From Lujinxingiaceae bacterium (GTDB lineage: Bacteria; Myxococcota_A; Bradymonadia; Bradymonadales; Bradymonadaceae), in NCBI GenBank assembly GCA_013697635.1, contig JACCWM010000211.1, positions 108,857-172,856 of the forward strand: DNA of 64,000 nucleotides, read 5' to 3'. The notes below the pieces were generated by a model, which saw only the letters and a list, made by a program, of their open reading frames with translations, was not told where the DNA came from and made no database searches. The translations under genes and the position numbers were made by a program. Below, piece by piece: positions 60,137 to 64,000 of this stretch; the first letter of the stretch is position 1, and every line of letters begins with the position of its first letter.

Positions 60137-61275
60137 TGATCCGAGCGCGCGACACATTCCTACGATCTCTGGTGTTCGCGATCACGTTGGTGATCATTGG
60201 TGCCGTCCTGCCTGGGTGTTCTTCGGCCACCAACGCACGAAGCTGCACCAAGCAAGCCGACTGTTTTCAGGGCGAAGCATGCGTCAACCAGGTGTGCGAG
60301 CCCTCCGGTAAACCGGTCGATGAAGAGCACGACGGCTCTGCAGACGCAACTGCGGACGCAAAGCCGGACGCAACAGCGGACGCAAAGCCGATCGGTGACG
60401 ATACCCACACCACGGACATAGCCTCAGAGGATAGTGGCAGAGAGGATAGTGGCAACGCCGATACCTCAGTCGATCCATGCACCGGCCCGAGTTGTGATTC
60501 GCAACACCAGCGCATCGCTGCAGGCGACGGGCACAGTTGTGCGCTCGATGCCAACGACGCGATCTTTTGCTGGGGCGCCAACAACGTCGGCCAGGCGAGG
60601 CCGCCTGCTGGAGCGTTCGTCCAGTTGAGCGCCGGGCGCGATCATAGCTGCGCGCTCGATCGCCAGGGCTTTGCTCACTGCTGGGGCCTAATCGGCTCGC
60701 GAAGCTCACCGCCGGCGGCGAACTTTCGCCAGGTGAGCGCCGGCGGCACGCACAGCTGCGGCATCAAGCAAGACGGCACGCTGCTGTGTTGGGGCGAGAA
60801 CACCTATGGCCAGACCTCGCCGGTGCCCGAGGGAAGTTTTCAGCAGATCGGCGCCGGCCACACCCACAATTGTGGCGTTCGCACAAACGGTGAGCTCGTT
60901 TGCTGGGGCGCCAGCGCGAGCGGGCGCAGCGACGGCGCCGAGGGGATGTTCACACAGGCCAGCGCCGCGGTCTTTCACGGCTGCGCTGTGCGCGTCGACG
61001 AAAGCCTCGTGTGTTGGGGCGCCAATGGCGCCTACCAGACCGACGCTCCAGCGGGCAGCTTCAGCCACGTGGGGGTTGGCGAGTACCACAGCTGCGCGCT
61101 GGGTGCGGGCGGCGTGGTGAGCTGTTGGGGCAGTGACACCAACGGGCGGCGTTCCCCGCCTCAGGAGCGCTTTGTGCAGATAAGTGTGGGGTATGCCCAC
61201 AGCTGCGGCATCACGCTTGAAGGCGCGATCCGCTGCTGGGGCTCAAACATCAGCGGCCGGGCGACTCCGCCCTAG
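60136..61275 (+). CDS. Lipoprotein with seven RCC1-type propeller repeats
   Basis: A 379-residue lipoprotein. The signal peptide ends in LPGC (Cys28). Next are a Cys-rich module (CTKQADCFQGEACVNQVC) and an Asp/Ala/Lys-rich linker with a short tandem repeat (DATADAKP twice). From about residue 128 to the end there are seven repeats of 36-38 residues of the type AGxxHSCAL...xCWGxNxxGQ, the bacterial RCC1 form with two Cys per repeat that could form one disulfide per blade. A seven-bladed beta-propeller on the cell surface is the likely structure. The frame is open far upstream inside the patatin gene; the ATG at 60136, overlapping the preceding TGA, gives the signal peptide and is correct. Confidence 0.88.
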   Translation: MIRARDTFLRSLVFAITLVIIGAVLPGCSSATNARSCTKQADCFQGEACVNQVCEPSGKPVDEEHDGSADATADAKPDATADAKPIGDDTHTTDIASEDSGREDSGNADTSVDPCTGPSCDSQHQRIAAGDGHSCALDANDAIFCWGANNVGQARPPAGAFVQLSAGRDHSCALDRQGFAHCWGLIGSRSSPPAANFRQVSAGGTHSCGIKQDGTLLCWGENTYGQTSPVPEGSFQQIGAGHTHNCGVRTNGELVCWGASASGRSDGAEGMFTQASAAVFHGCAVRVDESLVCWGANGAYQTDAPAGSFSHVGVGEYHSCALGAGGVVSCWGSDTNGRRSPPQERFVQISVGYAHSCGITLEGAIRCWGSNISGRATPP

Positions 61276-61727
61276 GCCTGCGCGCCTCGCCCGGCGCCGC
61301 TCTCCATGAACTCCGGCGGTGAGATGGCGCCGATCTGGACCATCAAGCCGAACAGATCCCACTGTGAGTGATCGTGGATGACCTTGCCGTTCTTGATCTT
61401 CGAGAGTCCCACGCCTTTGACTGTGACTTGACGCCCGCTGGGCTCGATGCTCTGGAGCCGACCGCGGTGCGTACCCGTGACCGTGAAGCTGTAGGCGACG
61501 ATGTCTCCCTCGCCGATGACGCTGTCAACGCTGACGCGCATGTCGGGGAAGGCCTGGCGCATCATCGACACCTGCTCACGCATTGCCTTGGGGCCCTTTT
61601 GAGAGCCCATCGGGTCCTCGATCATGACATCGGAGGCAAAATAGTGGTCGATACGATCGAGCTTGCCCTCACCCCAGATCTCACGAATTCCGTCGCGTAC
61701 GAGCTCTTTGTTGTTCTTGTCAGCCAT
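61272..61727 (-). CDS. SnoaL-like ester cyclase/NTF2-fold protein
   Basis: A 151-residue cytosolic protein with the SnoaL-like NTF2 fold: VRDGIREIWGEGKLDRIDHYF, then MREQVSMMRQAFPDMRVSV, then GEGDIVAYSFTVTGTHRG and KIKNGKVIHDHSQWD. Members include polyketide cyclases and many enzymes of unknown reaction. There is no nearby polyketide gene that needs a cyclase, so the substrate is unknown. Its TAG stop is shared in the CTAG palindrome with the stop of the convergent RCC1 lipoprotein gene. The 177 bp upstream (61728-61904) hold no gene. Confidence 0.82.
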   Translation of the reverse strand: MADKNNKELVRDGIREIWGEGKLDRIDHYFASDVMIEDPMGSQKGPKAMREQVSMMRQAFPDMRVSVDSVIGEGDIVAYSFTVTGTHRGRLQSIEPSGRQVTVKGVGLSKIKNGKVIHDHSQWDLFGLMVQIGAISPPEFMESGAGRGAQA

Positions 61728-61904
61728 TGTTCATTTTCCTTTCGATGAGTGCTTCCTCCCGATCGGAGAGGACGACAAGCGTTGATGATCCATTGACCGG
61801 GCTCGGCCAACCGAGGGACTTCAACTACCAGTACGAATTGAGCGCGCAACGTAGGAACGTGTGGCGAAGAGTCCAACAAGTTTATGAAGAAAGATTTCTC
61901 TAGG

Positions 61905-62724
61905 TTAAACACCCGTGACGAGCGCGGTGGTGTCCACGCGGAGCAGTTCTTTAAGCTCTGACGCATTGAGAACCACATTTTTTCTCAAGGGTTGTTCGTT
62001 GAACTTTACAACGCCGTACCTGGTCACGGGCGGGGTGAAATCCTCACTGAGTGAAGGAATCACCAGAATGTCGGGGACTTCGATCATCCATCGCTGGCAG
62101 GCTTCACAAAAAGGAACCGAGGCTGCCTTGTGCCCACCCTTGGCAGCAAAGTTGATGAACAAGCCGGCCTCAAAGGCCCAGACGAGCCAAACGAATGCGC
62201 CGGGGAGCCGCAATCCATTCTCATCGCCGAGAACCCAACCATCCTCAATGCGTTGGCTGATGAATTCGACCAGCGTGATCGGGGCACCCAACAACTCGAT
62301 TTCAGTCGGTGTCCATTCATCCAAATAGGTCATCGCGAAGAGCGCGATCTGAAAACCGACAAAGTGCGTTGTCACGACGACCATTAAGCATTAAGCCCAG
62401 GGCAGCGCCCGCCATGAGACCCTTGAAGGGGTTCCGACATTGACCAAGTCTCACCGCTTTCTCGGCGCTCTTGTGCAACATGGCTGAAAGTCCGAACGCG
62501 ATGAACAAGTTGGCGTAGATGTAAGGGATGAAAGTAATCAGCGTCTGATAGAGGGCTGCAACGACCAACAATGGCAAGGCCAGCGCTGCGATAGAGAATG
62601 AAAAGCTCCGGCGAAATCTACCCGAGGAACAGTATGTCTGGATCATCTGGCCGTTCTCCCACCCTGAGGCGCGGTTTATGAACAATGTATGAAGGACGCT
62701 GACAGTATTGCGAGTTTCGACCAT
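61905..62724 (-). pseudogene. Membrane protein gene broken by a 7-bp tandem duplication
   Basis: Two overlapping minus-strand frames carry the two halves of one membrane protein. The upstream half (from 62724 or 62646) has helices FSIAALALPLLVVAALYQTL and FIPYIYANLFIAFGL and then FKGLMAGAALGLM. The downstream half (ATG at 62384) goes on with VVVTTHFVGFQIALFAM and a soluble domain with CEACQ. The frames are split at (CTTAATG)x2; with a single copy they join as GLM-VVV and give one continuous protein of about 270 residues or less. As it stands the upstream frame ends after a short out-of-frame tail at 62317. The family is not recognised. Translation of the second half from its own ATG is possible. 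Confidence 0.65.
62382..62395 (-). repeat. Perfect 7-bp tandem duplication (CTTAATG)x2
   Basis: Two adjacent copies of CTTAATG on the minus strand, positions 62389-62395 and 62382-62388. Seven is not a multiple of three, so the duplication shifts the reading frame of the membrane-protein gene at exactly the point where its two halves separate. Confidence 0.85.
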
Positions 62725-62846
62725 GCAATCAAGCCTGGAGCCAAAGAATGACCGCTAAAGCGTCTCACGATTATTTCGTTCGTTTCGTTTGTTGCATTTA
62801 GGTTCTGAGAGGCTAGGATTGAAGAGAAGGACCAAGGAGGTGCATC

Positions 62847-63296
62847 ATGCAGACGATTAGAGAGCCCACAACAAAGACATCGCGAGTCGCTCGTGATGCG
62901 TTACGAACGCTTCAACCCTTCACGAGAGAAGTACGTGAGGAGACGATTCTCTCTCTTCAATCCGGAGCGGGAGAGGAGGTGTCGGTGACCTTGCCAGCCG
63001 AGGCCTTTCACGTCTTGATGGAGGTGCTGGCTCAGATGGCCAATGGGAGTGCGGTGACCGTGGTCCCGGCCCATGCTGAGCTCACAACCCAGCAAGCGGC
63101 GGATTTGCTCAACGTGTCGCGACCATTTTTGGTCGGGCTGCTCGATGGCGGGCAGATTCCTTATCGCAAGGTCGGCACCCATCGTCGTGTGCGTATGTCG
63201 GACCTCATCGCTTTTAAGGAGGCCGATGACCTGGAGCGCCGAGCTGCCGCGGGCGAGCTGGCCAGAGAGGCTCAAGATCTCGACCTCGGATATTAA
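62847..63296 (+). CDS. Antitoxin with excisionase-type DNA-binding domain
   Basis: A 149-residue protein. Residues about 79-125 form an excisionase/MerR-like winged helix: LTTQQAADLLNVSRPFLVGL, then GQIPYRKVGTHRRVRMSDLI. The N-terminal half (EVSVTLPAEAFHVLMEVLAQM) is the typical antitoxin part of this group. It is followed five bases later by a PIN-domain gene, so it is the antitoxin and probable autorepressor of a type II toxin-antitoxin pair. A very strong ribosome binding site (AAGGAGGTG) precedes the ATG, consistent with antitoxin being made in excess. Confidence 0.87.
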   Translation: MQTIREPTTKTSRVARDALRTLQPFTREVREETILSLQSGAGEEVSVTLPAEAFHVLMEVLAQMANGSAVTVVPAHAELTTQQAADLLNVSRPFLVGLLDGGQIPYRKVGTHRRVRMSDLIAFKEADDLERRAAAGELAREAQDLDLGY

Positions 63297-63301
63297 GAGC
63301 C

Positions 63302-63871
63302 ATGGCGTTTATCGTCGTCTATGACGCGAACGTTCTCTTCGCGGCGCCCCTTCGCGACCTCCTGATCCGCGTGGCTCAGGCTGGCGTTGTCCGGGCTCGA
63401 TGGACCTCCGAGATCCTCGATGAGTGTTTTCGTAGTGTGCTCGCCCAACGCCCCGACCTGAACGAAGAGCGGCTGAACCGAACCCGTGAGTTGATGAATC
63501 GCGCCATTCGCGATGTTCTCGTCACTGGATACGAGCCGTTGGTTCAGGGCCTCCTTCTTCCTGATCCCGACGACCGTCACGTCCTCGCTGCAGCGGTACG
63601 TGCCGGCGCGCAGACGATTGTAACGTTCAACCTGAAAGATTTTCCGTCCTCGCAGCTCGGTCCGCTCGGTATCGAGGCAAAACACCCCGACGACTTTATT
63701 CTGGAGGCTATTCACCTCGCGCCTGGGGCTGTGTCCGCCGCCATCACCGAACAAGCTCGTGCTCTAAGCAACCCGCCCCAGAGCCTCGACCATCTCCTTG
63801 ATACGCTGTCTGCGCTGGGACTGAGTCAGTCGGTCAGCAAGTTGCGGGAACTCTTCGGCATGGATGTTTGA
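63302..63871 (+). CDS. PIN-domain ribonuclease toxin
   Basis: A 189-residue PIN-domain protein. VVYDANVLF gives the first acidic residue Asp8, SEILDE provides Glu37/Glu41, and LLPDPDDRHVLAAAV gives Asp88-Asp91; VTFNLKDFP is the final conserved strand with Asn110. These form the metal-binding site of VapC-like endoribonucleases. The C-terminal extension (about 120-189) is longer than in typical VapC (about 130 residues) and matches the PIN_3-type group with HTH antitoxins. RNA target unknown. The ATG is five bases after the antitoxin stop. Confidence 0.88.
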   Translation: MAFIVVYDANVLFAAPLRDLLIRVAQAGVVRARWTSEILDECFRSVLAQRPDLNEERLNRTRELMNRAIRDVLVTGYEPLVQGLLLPDPDDRHVLAAAVRAGAQTIVTFNLKDFPSSQLGPLGIEAKHPDDFILEAIHLAPGAVSAAITEQARALSNPPQSLDHLLDTLSALGLSQSVSKLRELFGMDV

Positions 63872-63951
63872 TGCGCGGCACGTTCATAGATGGCATCAAA
63901 CGAACGGGCGTCAGATCCTGCATCGCGCCGTAGAAGTGAAAAAAGATTTCT

Positions 63952-64000
63952 TTAGAGCACCACGACACGCAGCTCGCGCGCCTCGAGGCCGCCGTGGGCC
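63952..64000 (-). CDS. C-terminal end of an unknown gene cut by the window edge
   Basis: A minus-strand frame enters from the right edge and ends at TAA (63952-63954), encoding ...AHGGLEARELRVVVL. High GC and codon choice match the flanking genome. Only 15 residues are visible, so nothing can be said of function, and the coding status is tentative. Confidence 0.35.
   Translation of the reverse strand, partial: AHGGLEARELRVVVL

Noticed and set aside
60340..60395. Direct repeat of about 24 bp in the RCC1 lipoprotein gene
   Set aside because: It encodes the DATADAKP linker between lipid anchor and propeller; not a CRISPR or mobile element.
1..64000. CRISPR arrays, tRNA or rRNA genes, prophage modules
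   Set aside because: No regularly spaced repeats, cloverleaf-like genes, rRNA segments or phage structural genes were seen when reading through; absence was not tested by software.

Overview
The window is high-GC, densely packed bacterial DNA with short intergenic gaps and many overlapping or nearly touching genes. It suggests a Gram-negative bacterium with a complex envelope: lipoproteins with clear lipoboxes, an outer-membrane beta-barrel protein, an LpoB-type peptidoglycan synthase activator, a Wzy/Wzc polysaccharide system, and Cys-rich 'C..DC..G..C' lipoprotein modules. The mix of these lipoproteins, an RCC1 lipoprotein, a zinc-ribbon/AAA/TPR protein and a lipid megasynthase fits Myxococcota or Bradymonadota-like deltaproteobacteria. 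That placement is inference; no rRNA or marker gene is present to settle it.

Layout. 1-1.6 kb: the end of a folate (p-aminobenzoate) operon, pabC fragment and pabA, then a DUF2293 protein. 1.6-7.8 kb: a minus-strand run of poorly known genes: a zinc-ribbon/AAA/TPR protein, a protein ending in a ribosomal L7/L12-like domain, two small proteins and a membrane protein. 7.9-14.3 kb: housekeeping and lipoprotein genes (SDR, HAD 5'-nucleotidase, a large alpha/beta-hydrolase lipoprotein, inorganic pyrophosphatase). 14.5-22 kb: polysaccharide locus A (galE, flippase, pyruvyltransferase-like protein, three glycosyltransferases). 22-23.3 kb: a REP-associated tyrosine transposase flanked by inverted REP-like hairpins, with two related copies elsewhere in the window.

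23.3-38.3 kb is the most unusual part. One gene of about 10.9 kb encodes a 3626-residue lipid/polyketide megasynthase. Its order is FMN-type enoyl reductase, KS, AT, two nearly identical carrier domains, a second KS, KR, DH and a C-terminal phosphopantetheinyl transferase. It is followed on the same strand by a biotin carrier protein and a carboxyltransferase whose specificity residue predicts acetyl-CoA carboxylation, that is, malonyl-CoA supply. An aldehyde dehydrogenase lies upstream behind a terminator. Together these form a candidate self-contained lipid factory. 38.5-41.9 kb: glpD and an unknown gene.

42-56.3 kb: polysaccharide locus B, with priming sugar transferase, flippase, UDP-xylose synthase, UDP-GlcA 4-epimerase, two UDP-sugar dehydrogenases, a CapD/WbpM-type enzyme, a Wzy/ligase with apparent CTG start, and a Wzc-like tyrosine kinase. 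It makes activated sugars and exports polymer but has no ordinary glycosyltransferase; locus A has glycosyltransferases but no polymerase or copolymerase. 56.3-61.7 kb: envelope proteins (beta-barrel, COG3014 lipoprotein, LpoB), a patatin lipase, an RCC1-propeller lipoprotein and a SnoaL-like protein. 61.7-64 kb: a less GC-rich tail with a membrane-protein gene broken by a 7-bp tandem duplication and a HTH-antitoxin/PIN-toxin pair.
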